Shown: positions 51,500-59,871, numbered from the stretch's first letter. The stretch: DNA of 64,000 nt from Bacillota bacterium (GCA_023460535.1 JAEWPV010000007.1:124001-188000), one strand, 5' to 3'. The notes: generated by a model from the letters alone, not told the origin. A program made the numbers and translations.

Positions 51500-51534
51500 G
51501 GGCACAGGGCCTGTGTATTTCCTGTGCCCTTTTT
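51500..51534 (+). terminator. Terminator after the PII-like gene
   Basis: GGGCACAGG and CCTGTGCCC pair, followed by TTTTT. Confidence 0.85.
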
Positions 51535-51583
51535 GCATGGTTTAATGTATACAAATTTTGTGCATAATATTTCGCAAAACCTA

Positions 51584-51612
51584 TTGACAAGCGGATTATT
51601 TGGATGTAAACT
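51584..51612 (+). promoter_or_regulatory. Promoter of the DUF3793-flavodoxin operon
   Basis: TTGACA (51584-51589), 17-bp spacer, TAAACT (51607-51612). Confidence 0.6.
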
Positions 51613-51620
51613 AATACACA

Positions 51621-51641
51621 TAGGTTAGCAGAGGCTAACTA
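51621..51641. promoter_or_regulatory. DtxR/IdeR-like operator
   Basis: TAGGTTAGC, 4-bp centre, GCTAACTA: an inverted repeat with one mismatch, resembling the TTAGGTTAGSCTAACCTAA box of DtxR-family iron regulators. It lies right after the -10 box, where a repressor would block initiation. A further TTAGC/CTAA pair lies near 51674-51690. Confidence 0.5.
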
Positions 51642-51704
51642 GGCGGGTTGTCCGCTTTTTATTACCAAGGCAAGTTAGCTTGCTCTAACATTATGGAGGG
51701 TTCT

Positions 51705-52268
51705 ATGGCGCGGGGACTGCATGAATGCCTGATATTTCATTGCGCTGCTGCGCTTGCGGGAATTAAGCCGGCAAGCCTTGTCTCGTGCAATCGGTCGGAT
51801 TACCCCGACTTTGCTTTGGAGCTGCGCGAGCTAAACCGCCGGCTCAATCCAAAAGACATCTTTTTTGCACCGGTGTGCGGCTGCAAAAAACGAGTATTGC
51901 TGCTCGTTTTCCGCGCGCGTCCGTTCTCTCTTCTCCTCGGCAAACCTGAGGTGGCGGGCTATCTTCGGCAAGAGGGCTACCCGGTTTCTCTGGGTATTAA
52001 CGCGGTGATATCCCACCTTCGAAAGCGCCTTGCCGGTTCCCGGGAGTTTCCCCACGAGGTGGGCGTATTGCTTGGGTACCCCGTAAGCGATGTTACGGCG
52101 TTTGTTCGCAACAAGGGCGCGCACAGTAAGCTAAGCGGCTACTGGAAGGTGTACTCCAACGAGAAGGCAGCCGCCGTCTTGTTCGGACGGTATGACCGCT
52201 GCCGCGAGGTATTGTGCAAGCGTTTACAAAAAGATAAATGCTTATACATCCTGTTTGGCGCAGCATAA
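51705..52268 (+). CDS. DUF3793 family protein
   Basis: The 187-residue protein shows the DUF3793 pattern: CAAALAGIKPASLVS at the start, LLLVFRARPF, YPVSLGINAVISHLRKRL, FPHEVGVLLGYPVSDVTAFVRNKG and GYWKVYSNEKAAAVLFGRYDRCRE, each quoted as a separate block. The function is unknown; in Clostridia such genes often lie by flavodoxins and ferrous-iron transport genes. The ATG at 51705 follows GGAGGG. The flavodoxin gene starts 17 bp later. Confidence 0.85.
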   Translation: MARGLHECLIFHCAAALAGIKPASLVSCNRSDYPDFALELRELNRRLNPKDIFFAPVCGCKKRVLLLVFRARPFSLLLGKPEVAGYLRQEGYPVSLGINAVISHLRKRLAGSREFPHEVGVLLGYPVSDVTAFVRNKGAHSKLSGYWKVYSNEKAAAVLFGRYDRCREVLCKRLQKDKCLYILFGAA

Positions 52269-52285
52269 AAAAGGAGTGTTTTTTC

Positions 52286-52705
52286 ATGAGTAACATTGCA
52301 GTGATTTATTGGAGCGGAACCGGAAACACCGAGGCAATGGCAACCGCCGTAGCCGAGGGCATAGGCGAAACGGCACAGTTGTTTTCGGTGGATGCCATTA
52401 CCCCAGCGGAGGCCGCCGCGTATGATAAGCTTGCTCTGGGCTGCCCCTCGATGGGAGCGGAGGTGCTGGAGGAATCGGAGTTCGAGCCGTTCTTTACCGC
52501 GCTTGAAGCAAGCCTTTCGGGCAAAAAGGTCGCCTTGTTTGGCTCGTACGGCTGGGGCGACGGTGAGTGGATGCGGGACTGGCAAGGTCGCGTTACCGCA
52601 GCCGGCGCGCAGCTATTCGGGGAGGGACTTATCATAAACGAAACTCCGGACGACGCGGGGCTTGCCCGCTGCCGGGAACTTGGCAATGGTCTTTTGGCAT
52701 TATAG
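52286..52705 (+). CDS. Flavodoxin
   Basis: The 139-residue short-chain flavodoxin has the FMN phosphate loop WSGTGNTEAMA (residues 8-18), the 60s loop GCPSMGAEVLEE and the 90s loop SYGWGDGEWM. Flavodoxins replace ferredoxin when iron is scarce, which agrees with the DtxR-like operator. It could carry electrons to nitrogenase under iron limitation; that is inference. AAAAGGAG precedes the ATG at 52286. Confidence 0.93.
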   Translation: MSNIAVIYWSGTGNTEAMATAVAEGIGETAQLFSVDAITPAEAAAYDKLALGCPSMGAEVLEESEFEPFFTALEASLSGKKVALFGSYGWGDGEWMRDWQGRVTAAGAQLFGEGLIINETPDDAGLARCRELGNGLLAL

Positions 52706-52774
52706 GGCGCACCCTATTTCTTTTGTTAACGTCTCATACAACATACATTTCTAGCCGCAGAGGTTCATCCTCAC

Positions 52775-52811
52775 AAAAAGCGCAGCCGTTTCACCGACGG
52801 CTGCGCTTTTT
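52775..52811. terminator. Bidirectional terminator after flavodoxin
   Basis: AAAAAGCGCAGCCGT pairs perfectly with ACGGCTGCGCTTTTT. It also ends the convergent glycosyltransferase operon. Confidence 0.9.
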
Positions 52812-52847
52812 GGTTTGCGTCATCCTTTTGCCGTAATTCTTTTGCTT

Positions 52848-53933
52848 CTAATCGAGCTTTTTCTGCATTAACAATAGGTTTGCATTCAGACGCGGGTCGT
52901 TTGGGGTGATTGCTACCGCTTGCTTTACGTATGCAAGCGCACGCTCATATAGCCCCAGATTCCAGCAGGCAATGGACGCAAGGTCGTACGGCGTGTGATC
53001 CCACGCACAGCCGACGCTAATGTAGGTTTGAGACCGCTGGGTAATCGCCAAGGCATGCTCGGCCATGCACAGGCACAGCAGCCAATCCTTCCACCCGTAT
53101 GCAGCGTTTGCAAACTCCACATACGGCTCACGCATGGTCATGCACTCGGCGACCGCGCGGTAAAACCAGCTGCAGGACTCCTGCTTGTTGTTTAACTTGT
53201 CATAGCAGCGAGCTATCAGCCGCATTGCGGCGCACCGTTCCTCCTTCCATGTGGCAGTGGGCAGGGTAAGGTAGCGCTTTTGCACATCAATGCAGTCCTG
53301 CCATCTTGCTGCAAAGAAGTACTCCCTGCCAAGGTAAAAGTTCATGCGGTCATCCTGCGGGTTTTCTTTTGCGCCCAGCTCCAGCAGCGCAAGGTAGCTG
53401 GAGCGCGGCTTTGTTTTATCGGGGTAATGGTTTAGCACCATGCCGTCGATAAACACTTCAGACGCTTTGCCGTTGCCTACATAATGAAGACATTCATGCA
53501 CGGGGTACACCCAGCGGTAATCCTTTTTGGTGTGTACCTTAAAGTAGCGAAACTGCACATCGGGTGTGCCGTCGCTGCGCAGGCTCCAGTTATACAGATA
53601 TCTGCCCATGGAGGTGTTGTCGTGCCACGCCTGCTCAAGCTTTTCTCTCCAGCCCGGCACAAATACCTCGTCCAAATCGGTGCAGACACAGATGTCCACA
53701 TCATCCGGCACGTGCTCGAGCGAGCGGTTGCGTGCCTCGTCAAACCGCCACGGGCTGATACGCTCGGTATACACCACCGCGCCGCGCTCCTTAAGCTTTG
53801 CAACGGTATCGTCGGTGGAACCGGTATCGGTTACTACCACCATATCCGCCTCGCACATCGAAGCCATCCAGCTTTCCACAAACTGTTCCTCGTTTTTGCA
53901 GATGGCGTAAACGCACACCTTGTATCGACCCAT
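52848..53933 (-). CDS. Family 2 glycosyltransferase with TPR-like C-terminus (copy B)
   Basis: The 361-residue protein has an N-terminal GT-A fold (YKVCVYAICKNEEQFV, VVVTDTGSTDDTV, the DxD-type motif TDLDEVF near residue 85) and helical repeats from about 230 that look like TPRs (FYLGREYFFAARWQDCIDVQ, LGLYERALAYVKQAVAI). Such enzymes glycosylate surface proteins or sugars in the cytoplasm. It is a tandem paralogue of the gene at 53936, only two bases away. Next to collagen-like genes, spore-surface glycosylation is likely. The ATG at 53933 follows GGGGG. Confidence 0.85.
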   Translation of the reverse strand: MGRYKVCVYAICKNEEQFVESWMASMCEADMVVVTDTGSTDDTVAKLKERGAVVYTERISPWRFDEARNRSLEHVPDDVDICVCTDLDEVFVPGWREKLEQAWHDNTSMGRYLYNWSLRSDGTPDVQFRYFKVHTKKDYRWVYPVHECLHYVGNGKASEVFIDGMVLNHYPDKTKPRSSYLALLELGAKENPQDDRMNFYLGREYFFAARWQDCIDVQKRYLTLPTATWKEERCAAMRLIARCYDKLNNKQESCSWFYRAVAECMTMREPYVEFANAAYGWKDWLLCLCMAEHALAITQRSQTYISVGCAWDHTPYDLASIACWNLGLYERALAYVKQAVAITPNDPRLNANLLLMQKKLD

Positions 53934-53935
53934 CT

Positions 53936-55030
53936 CTAGTCCCCCTTTTCCTGCGTCTTGGCACGGATGAGCGCAAGGTTTGCCTGTAGACGCTTGTCGT
54001 ACGGGCTTATATTGCACGCCGTTTGGATGTACTGATGTGCCTGCTCGTATAACCCGATGTGATAGCAGGCGATCGCCCCCAAATCGTAGATAGCCGCGCC
54101 CCATGCCGCTTCTTCGGTTAGATAGCTGCCGCTTTTTTTCGTAATGGCAAGCGCCTGCCTTGCCATCTGCGCGCCGAGCATCCAATCCCCCTGCCGGTAG
54201 CACAGCTGCAGCATATCATAGTACGGTTCGCGCACAGTCGGGCACTCGGCAATGGCGCGAAACAGCCACTGCTTTGCCACCTCCGCCTCGCCCTTTGCCT
54301 GATACGCCTTTGCGATGCAGCGCATTGAGGCACAGCGTTCCTCCGCCCATTTGGCGGTGGGTAAGGCAAGATGCCGTGTCAACTGGGTAATCGCATTATC
54401 GTACTGCGCCTTGTACAGGTACTCCCTACCCAGCCAAAATGCGGTGCGGTCGTCGCCGGGATTCTCGGCGGCCGAAAGCTCTAGTAGCGGAAGGTACTGC
54501 CCGCGGGACTTGCCCAAATCGGGGAAATGGTCGAGCACCATATCCACCCACACGATTTCCTCGGGATCATCCCCGCTGTACTGCAAAACCTCGTGCACGG
54601 GATGAACCCAGCGAAAGCCGTAGCGGCGGTGGGTCTTTTCCATCGAAAACTGCCGGATGGGGTTGCCGTGTGCATCCAGCGAGAAGTTGAACAGATAACG
54701 TGCGCGGGTGTGCTGCGGCTGCCACGCATCTTCGAGCTTCTGCCGCCAGCCGGGGCGGAACACCTCGTCAAGATCATTGCACACGCAGATGTCCACATCC
54801 TCTGGGATATGTTCTATGGAGCGGTTGCGGGCGGTGTCAAACCGCCATGGGGTAATCTCATCGCAAAACACGACCGCCCCACGCGCGCGCAGCTTTTCCA
54901 CGGTACCATCGGTAGAGCCGGTGTCGGTGACTACCACAATATCCGCTTCACTCACCGCATCCATCCAGCGGTTCACAAACTGTTCTTCGTTTTTACATAT
55001 GGCGTAAACGCAGATTTTGTACTTGTTCAT
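53936..55030 (-). CDS. Family 2 glycosyltransferase with TPR-like C-terminus (copy A)
   Basis: The 364-residue protein has the same design as its neighbour: YKICVYAICKNEEQFV, VVVTDTGSTDGTV, CNDLDEVFRPGW, WVHPVHEVLQY and C-terminal helical repeats (WLGREYLYKAQYDNAITQL, IGLYEQAHQYIQTA). Both copies keep the predicted metal-binding Asp residues, so both should be active but may use different sugars or acceptors. GGAG precedes the ATG at 55030. A hairpin without a U run at 55096 separates it from the collagen-like gene, which may allow read-through. Confidence 0.85.
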   Translation of the reverse strand: MNKYKICVYAICKNEEQFVNRWMDAVSEADIVVVTDTGSTDGTVEKLRARGAVVFCDEITPWRFDTARNRSIEHIPEDVDICVCNDLDEVFRPGWRQKLEDAWQPQHTRARYLFNFSLDAHGNPIRQFSMEKTHRRYGFRWVHPVHEVLQYSGDDPEEIVWVDMVLDHFPDLGKSRGQYLPLLELSAAENPGDDRTAFWLGREYLYKAQYDNAITQLTRHLALPTAKWAEERCASMRCIAKAYQAKGEAEVAKQWLFRAIAECPTVREPYYDMLQLCYRQGDWMLGAQMARQALAITKKSGSYLTEEAAWGAAIYDLGAIACYHIGLYEQAHQYIQTACNISPYDKRLQANLALIRAKTQEKGD

Positions 55031-55095
55031 TCAATCAACTCCGTTCCTGCGCCTTACATATTACTATATGCTCAATTCATCCAGCATGGTACATA

Positions 55096-55129
55096 GCGCA
55101 AGGCTCTGCCATACGGCAAAGCCTTGTGC
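55096..55129 (-). other. Hairpin between collagen-like and glycosyltransferase genes
   Basis: GCGCAAGGCT and AGCCTTGTGC pair with an inner GCC/GGC stem. No U tract follows on the minus strand, so it is likely a processing or partial termination site. Confidence 0.45.
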
Positions 55130-55151
55130 CCGACTAAAGTTACTCATTCTG

Positions 55152-56774
55152 TTATGATATTTGCAGAATCGAAATACTTGCTGACCCGTCGGTAACAGTG
55201 CCCCCAGTATTATTTAATACTGTTAAGATACTCGGATCAGGTGCATCTGGAGTAACAACATATGCGTAGCCAGTAGCCGTTTGCGGACTTGCTAATTCAC
55301 CGCTTGATGCGTTGCTGGCGGTAATAGTTACCCCGTTGAGCTGTAGAACAAAATCCATCGCTGTCGCCACATCCGTTGTGCCTGTTATCGTATAGCTAAC
55401 CTGATAGGTGTGATCGGCTGCCAGTTCAAACTCATCGCTTGGTTCCGCGTGTGCAATGTCGGTTCCTCCTATTGGTCCATTTACGCTGTAGACAACGTTG
55501 CCTCCTCCGGCAACCGTAAGCCCTGAGGTTTCAACTGCAGTTAAAAAGGTGTCCAGTGAGGTAGGACCCGTGGGACCTTCCGGTCCTGTTGGACCCGTGG
55601 CACCCTCCGGTCCTGTCGGACCCGTGGGACCCTCCGGTCCTGTTGGTCCAGTTGCGCCTTCCGGTCCTGTCGGACCCGTGGGACCCTCCGGTCCTGTTGG
55701 TCCCGTGGGACCTTCCGGACCCGTGGGACCTGTGGGACCTTCCGGTCCTGTTGGTCCTGTGGCACCCTCCGGTCCTGTTGGACCTGTAGCACCCTCCGGT
55801 CCTGTTGGACCTGTAGCACCCTCCGGTCCTGTTGGTCCCGTGGCACCTTCCGGTCCTGTCGGACCTATTGGGCCTTCGGGTCCTGTTGGACCTGTGGCAC
55901 CTTCCGGTCCTGTTGGACCTGTAGCACCTTCCGGTCCTGTCGGACCCGTGAGGCCTTCCGGTCCTGTTGGTCCTGTGGCACCCTCCGGTCCTGTTGGTCC
56001 CGTGGCTCCTTCCGGTCCTGTTGGGCCAGTGGGACCTTCCGGTCCTGTTGGTCCCGTGGGACCTTCCGGTCCTGTAGGGCCTGTTGCGCCCTCCGGTCCT
56101 GTTGGACCCGTTGGGCCCTCCGGTCCTGTCGGACCCGTGGCACCTTCCGGTCCTGTTGGACCTGTGGCACCTTCCGGTCCTGTCGGTCCTATTAGGCCTT
56201 CCGGACCTGTTGGACCTATAGAACCTTGCGGACCTGTTGGTCCCGTGGCACCCTCCGGTCCTGTCGGACCTATTGGGCCTTCGGGTCCAGTTGGGCCTGT
56301 GGGACCTTGCGGTCCTGTTGGACCCGTGGGACCTTCAGGACCTGTTGGTCCTGTGGGTCCGCTATCGGATGACTCATCTTGATATACCACCAAGGATGCC
56401 TGCACCGGAACAGCCGAAGAGTACACGACATTATTTCCGGTCTCATTCACCAAGGTGACCGTCACCGGCGCTGTAATAACATCAACAATACCAATACCCA
56501 CCACAACGCCCAGTTTGTTGGGCGAATTGCCTTCCAGGTTGTCGCCCTGCGTGCTTGTTAACGTAAATATGACTGCCGGGCTGGTTGCCGCTGTTTGTGT
56601 GGCAACCCACCAATCAAAGATATATCTGCCCGCCTCGTTAAAGGTTATCTCGCCGGTTACATTGTTATAGCTGATGTTGCCCGCCGAGTATACAATATCC
56701 TCAAACACGACATTTGCGTTATTGGAAACGCTTCCTGTTAACGTTCGTTCTATTTGAAGCGCTATATTGCTCAT
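55152..56774 (-). CDS. Collagen-like exosporium-type protein 1
   Basis: The 540-residue protein has an N-terminal beta-rich globular domain (1-138), about 89 Gly-x-y triplets (139-405, mostly GPTGPEG and GATGPTG) and a C-terminal beta-rich domain of about 135 residues. The layout is like BclA-type filaments on Bacillus and Clostridium spores. There is no signal peptide or sortase motif, as expected for mother-cell spore-coat proteins. Pro in x and Thr in y positions are typical sites for O-glycosylation, and two glycosyltransferase genes follow. The ATG at 56774 has TAGGAGGG upstream. A sigma-E-like promoter lies at 56882. Confidence 0.85.
   Translation of the reverse strand: MSNIALQIERTLTGSVSNNANVVFEDIVYSAGNISYNNVTGEITFNEAGRYIFDWWVATQTAATSPAVIFTLTSTQGDNLEGNSPNKLGVVVGIGIVDVITAPVTVTLVNETGNNVVYSSAVPVQASLVVYQDESSDSGPTGPTGPEGPTGPTGPQGPTGPTGPEGPIGPTGPEGATGPTGPQGSIGPTGPEGLIGPTGPEGATGPTGPEGATGPTGPEGPTGPTGPEGATGPTGPEGPTGPTGPEGPTGPTGPEGATGPTGPEGATGPTGPEGLTGPTGPEGATGPTGPEGATGPTGPEGPIGPTGPEGATGPTGPEGATGPTGPEGATGPTGPEGATGPTGPEGPTGPTGPEGPTGPTGPEGPTGPTGPEGATGPTGPEGPTGPTGPEGATGPTGPEGPTGPTSLDTFLTAVETSGLTVAGGGNVVYSVNGPIGGTDIAHAEPSDEFELAADHTYQVSYTITGTTDVATAMDFVLQLNGVTITASNASSGELASPQTATGYAYVVTPDAPDPSILTVLNNTGGTVTDGSASISILQIS
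55561..56360 (-). repeat. Tandem Gly-x-y coding repeats of collagen-like gene 1
   Basis: About 89 nine-base units, arranged in higher-order 18-base periods (GPTGPE, GATGPT). The near identity of units makes length change by slippage or recombination likely. Confidence 0.85.
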
Positions 56775-56881
56775 TTTTACCCTCCTAGTCTTAAGAGTGT
56801 TCCCCAAAAACCTGCTTCTGCAAATTTAGATTGCCATATTCCACACAACCGTACTTGCATTGCTACAGATTTTTGACATAT

Positions 56882-56909
56882 ACTTGATGCTTAGGTTAAC
56901 ACAATATGA
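56882..56909 (-). promoter_or_regulatory. Sigma-E-like sporulation promoter of collagen-like gene 1
   Basis: On the minus strand TCATATT (56903-56909), 13-bp spacer, CATCAAGT (56882-56889), near the sigma-E consensus (GKCATATT, N13-15, CATACAAT). Confidence 0.45.
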
Positions 56910-56921
56910 GAATATGCTCTA

Positions 56922-56947
56922 GGGGGTCCGCAAAACAGCGGACCCCC
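56922..56947. terminator. GC-rich hairpin after collagen-like gene 2
   Basis: GGGGGTCCGC and GCGGACCCCC form a perfect 10-bp stem around AAAACA. The U tract is weak, so termination strength is uncertain. Confidence 0.55.
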
Positions 56948-56998
56948 GCACAATCTGAGCGGAAAACAAAATGTTTTTTGCTAATAATTGTGTTTAGG

Positions 56999-58372
56999 CT
57001 ACTCTAGCCGGATAACGGTAAGATAGGTTGAAGCCCCTCCGCTGAGAGTTGCGGCTCCCAGTAAGCCAAACAACTGCAATGTCAAACTATCCCCTGCCGT
57101 TAGATTGACGATAAAGGATGTGGAGAAGATGTCTTGTGCAATAGTCGGTGTTATTATAGAAGGGCTTAGCGGCCCACCGTTTAAAGTTATTTGTGTTGAC
57201 AATAAAAGTGCAATAGTAATTTGTACCCCATAGCTAATTAGATACCTTCCCGTCTCCGGGACGGTAAAGATTGTGTTCGTCGCATCAACTCCAAATGTGC
57301 TTAAATTCTGGTTGTTAGGCAGCGGAACGTCGGTACCGCCCAGAACAACTGCAATTATTGCACTCGTTGTGTTTTGCGCAGACATGCTGTCTTCTGTTAC
57401 TGTAAAGCCCGCGGGACCCTCCGGTCCCGTTGGACCTGTTGGACCTTCCGGGCCTGTCGGGCCTTCCGGTCCTGTCGGTCCTGTGGGACCCGTTGCACCT
57501 TCCGGTCCTGTGGGGCCTTCCGGGCCCGTGGGACCCTCCGGTCCTGTTGATCCTGTGGGGCCTTCCGGGCCTGTGGGACCCGTTGCACCTTCCGGTCCTG
57601 TGGGACCTTCCGGGCCCGTGGGGCCTTCCGGGCCCGTGGGGCCTTCCGGGCCTGTCGGACCTTCCGGACCTGTGGGGCCCGTGGGACCTTCCGGTCCTGT
57701 CGGTCCTGTGGGACCCGTTGCACCTTCCGGTCCTGTGGGGCCCGTGGGACCCTCCGGTCCTGTGGGACCCGTTGCACCTTCCGGCCCTGTTGGTCCTGTG
57801 GGGCCTTCCGGGCCTGTGGGACCCGTTGCGCCTTCCGGGCCTGTGGGACCCGTTGCGCCTTCCGGTCCTGTTGGTCCTGTGGGACCTTCCGGTCCTGTGG
57901 GGCCTTCTGGACCTGTGGGACCTTCTGGACCTGTGGGACCCGTTGGTCCTGTCGGGCCGATTTCGGGAATGTCGTCTTGAACCACCACCAAGGAAGCCTG
58001 AACGGGAACCGCGGAGGAGTATACTACATTTGTTCCGCTCTCGTTAACCAGCGATACAGTCACAGGGGTTGAAACTACCTCTATAATTCCAATCCCCACA
58101 ACTACACCCAGCTTGTTGGGCGAGTTGCCCTCCAAACTGTCTCCCTGAGAACTTTGCAACGTAAATACAATAGATGGAGTAGGCGGCGAGGCTTGGGTTG
58201 CTACCCACCAGTCAAAGATATATCTACCTGCTTCGTTGAAGGTTATTACGCCTGTGGCATTGTTATAACTGATGTTGCCCGCCGAGTATACGATATCTTC
58301 GAATACTACGTTTGCATTGTCGGCAACGCTTCCCGTTAACGTACGATCTATTTGAAGCGCTATATTGCTCAT
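56999..58372 (-). CDS. Collagen-like exosporium-type protein 2
   Basis: The 457-residue protein shares its first 138 residues closely with protein 1 (SNIALQIDRTLTGSV, YSAGNISYNNATG, YIFDWWVATQ). About 60 Gly-x-y triplets follow (139-320) and then a different C-terminal beta domain (YLISYGVQITIALLLSTQITLNGG in parts) resembling the BclA/C1q-like trimerisation head. No signal peptide. AGGAGGATAAAA precedes the ATG at 58372. It begins 30 bp after collagen-like gene 3, so the two share a transcript. Confidence 0.85.
   Translation of the reverse strand: MSNIALQIDRTLTGSVADNANVVFEDIVYSAGNISYNNATGVITFNEAGRYIFDWWVATQASPPTPSIVFTLQSSQGDSLEGNSPNKLGVVVGIGIIEVVSTPVTVSLVNESGTNVVYSSAVPVQASLVVVQDDIPEIGPTGPTGPTGPEGPTGPEGPTGPEGPTGPTGPEGATGPTGPEGATGPTGPEGPTGPTGPEGATGPTGPEGPTGPTGPEGATGPTGPTGPEGPTGPTGPEGPTGPEGPTGPEGPTGPEGPTGPEGATGPTGPEGPTGSTGPEGPTGPEGPTGPEGATGPTGPTGPEGPTGPEGPTGPTGPEGPAGFTVTEDSMSAQNTTSAIIAVVLGGTDVPLPNNQNLSTFGVDATNTIFTVPETGRYLISYGVQITIALLLSTQITLNGGPLSPSIITPTIAQDIFSTSFIVNLTAGDSLTLQLFGLLGAATLSGGASTYLTVIRLE
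57412..57958 (-). repeat. Tandem Gly-x-y coding repeats of collagen-like gene 2
   Basis: About 60 nine-base units, less regular than in gene 1 (runs of GPTGPEG interrupted by GATGPTG and one GSTGPEG). Confidence 0.8.
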
Positions 58373-58402
58373 TTTTATCCTCCTGTCACTGCGTTTGACC
58401 CA

Positions 58403-59647
58403 CTAAAAGCTTACATCCGTTATCACGATATTCGCCTGAACCGGAACATCGGCGTAATATACCGTGTAACCGCTGGTGTTAACAAGCTCAACCGTTACAG
58501 CAGCCGCAACCGTAATGAACGCAGTTCCTGACAACTGACCGGTAACGGACGGAAGGGATGAGCCAGAATAATCGACTCCGTCCACACGCAGCGTAAATGT
58601 TACCTGGGGATCAAGATCGGTGCCGTCTATGGCAACCTGCCAGCTTACCAGATAGTTGCCTAGCCGTGTGATAGTAAATTCTCCGGTTGCAGCGTTATAG
58701 ATCATATCGGGATCCTGATCGTTAACCACATTAGCAAACAACACATTGGCTTGATCCGCTACTCCCAAAATTTCAGTATCACTGAGGTCTATCTGCATGC
58801 CTCTAAGCTCTGTTGCGAGGCCTTCCGGACCTGTTGGTCCCGTTGGTCCCTCTGGTCCTGTTGGTCCCTCTGGTCCTGTTGGTCCCGTTGGTCCCTCCGG
58901 TCCAGTCGGTCCCGTTGGTCCCTCCGGTCCTGTTGGTCCCGTTGGACCTTCCGGTCCTGTTGGTCCTTCCGGTCCAGTCGGTCCCGTTGGTCCCTCCGGT
59001 CCCGTTGGTCCTTCCGGTCCCGTTGGTCCTTCCGGTCCAGTCGGTCCCGTTGGTCCTATTGGTCCTGTTGGTCCTATTGGTCCTGTTGGTCCTGTTGGTC
59101 CCTCAGGTCCTGTTGGTCCCGTTGGTCCTATTGGTCCTATTGGTCCGGTTGGTCCCTGAATTCCCTGCGCGCCCTGTGGACCGGTCGGTCCCGTTGGACC
59201 TGATGGACCCTGTGGTCCCGGGAAGCCTCTTGGCCCCCTTGGTCCTTCGGGTCCCTGCGGACCCGGGAAGCCTCTCGGTCCTCTTGGTCCGGGAGGACCC
59301 TGGCAGCATCTGCAACACCTGCAGCACCTGCCGTGGTTTCTCCATCCACTTGATAATGCTTCATTGTTCAGCTGTTCTTGTGCTGCACGCATTTGTGCTT
59401 CCTGCTGAGCCTGCTGGTTTGCTTGTGCCCGTGCTTGCGCCTGAGCCCTAAGCTGCTCCTGCTCCTGTGCCAGCTCCTGCATGTGAGCCTGCGCTTGCGC
59501 CCGTGCTTGTTCTTTTGCGCGCGCTCGTGCCTGCATTCGTGCCTGTATTGCCGCATTTGCCTGTGCGGCTTGTGCGGCTTGCACGGATGACTGATATCCG
59601 TTTTGCATCATACGCCGCCGCAACGGGTTATTTGCGAATATATTCAT
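58403..59647 (-). CDS. Collagen-like protein 3 with Ala/Gln-rich coiled-coil N-terminus
   Basis: The 414-residue protein starts with a short basic segment, an Ala/Gln/Arg-rich coiled-coil-like stretch (residues 20-97), a cysteine cluster RCCRCCRCC (107-115), then about 54 Gly-x-y triplets (117-278; the first ones GPPGPRGPRGFPGPQG are more varied) and a C-terminal beta domain. That C-terminal domain resembles the N-terminal domain of proteins 1 and 2 (YNAATGEFT, GNYLVSWQVA, VPVQANIVI). The Cys cluster may crosslink or anchor it to the coat. AAAGGAG precedes the ATG at 59647. Confidence 0.82.
   Translation of the reverse strand: MNIFANNPLRRRMMQNGYQSSVQAAQAAQANAAIQARMQARARAKEQARAQAQAHMQELAQEQEQLRAQAQARAQANQQAQQEAQMRAAQEQLNNEALSSGWRNHGRCCRCCRCCQGPPGPRGPRGFPGPQGPEGPRGPRGFPGPQGPSGPTGPTGPQGAQGIQGPTGPIGPIGPTGPTGPEGPTGPTGPIGPTGPIGPTGPTGPEGPTGPEGPTGPEGPTGPTGPEGPTGPEGPTGPTGPEGPTGPTGPEGPTGPTGPEGPTGPEGPTGPTGPEGLATELRGMQIDLSDTEILGVADQANVLFANVVNDQDPDMIYNAATGEFTITRLGNYLVSWQVAIDGTDLDPQVTFTLRVDGVDYSGSSLPSVTGQLSGTAFITVAAAVTVELVNTSGYTVYYADVPVQANIVITDVSF
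58814..59299 (-). repeat. Tandem Gly-x-y coding repeats of collagen-like gene 3
   Basis: About 54 nine-base units; the 5' part (GPRGFPGPQG twice) differs from the GPTGPEG units that follow. Confidence 0.8.
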
Positions 59648-59695
59648 GCTTATGTCTCCTTTTTGTCAGACTTGACCAATATTCTTATCTATACC

Positions 59696-59723
59696 ATTGT
59701 ATGTGCCGCTACCCCAATCGGTT
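59696..59723 (-). promoter_or_regulatory. Sigma-E/sigma-K-like promoter of collagen-like gene 3
   Basis: On the minus strand AACC (59720-59723), 16-bp spacer, CATACAAT (59696-59703). The -10 fits mother-cell sigma factors; the -35 fits sigma-K (AC) better than sigma-E. Confidence 0.4.
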
Positions 59724-59791
59724 ATATTATTCGGGTGTTAAAATTACAAACAAGAGTTTTACTGTTCCAACACGGATTCAGCATAGAAAAA

Positions 59792-59827
59792 CCTTCGCAA
59801 ACACCGCTGACATACGTTTCGCGAAGG
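59792..59827 (-). terminator. Second terminator after the CinA-sortase-SpoIID gene
   Basis: CCTTCGC and GCGAAGG pair with additional AAA/TTT pairs; on the minus strand TTTTT follows. Confidence 0.65.
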
Positions 59828-59871
59828 ATTGGATTGTGGGGTGATAGAAACAAGAAATCTCCAAAGTAAAA

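Noticed and set aside
52848..54203. 90-residue N-terminal extension of glycosyltransferase copy B
   Set aside because: The extension is read out of frame from the end of copy A; the ATG at 53933 has GGGGG upstream and matches the start of copy A.
55498..59203. Long plus-strand reading frames rich in Gly, Pro, Val and Ser opposite the collagen-like genes
   Set aside because: They are mirror frames of the GGTCCT-type repeats. The minus-strand frames have ribosome binding sites, normal starts and recognisable domains.
55561..59299. CRISPR-like or satellite DNA from the dense short repeats
   Set aside because: The 9-base periodicity is in frame and codes Gly-x-y triplets; there are no unique spacers of constant length.
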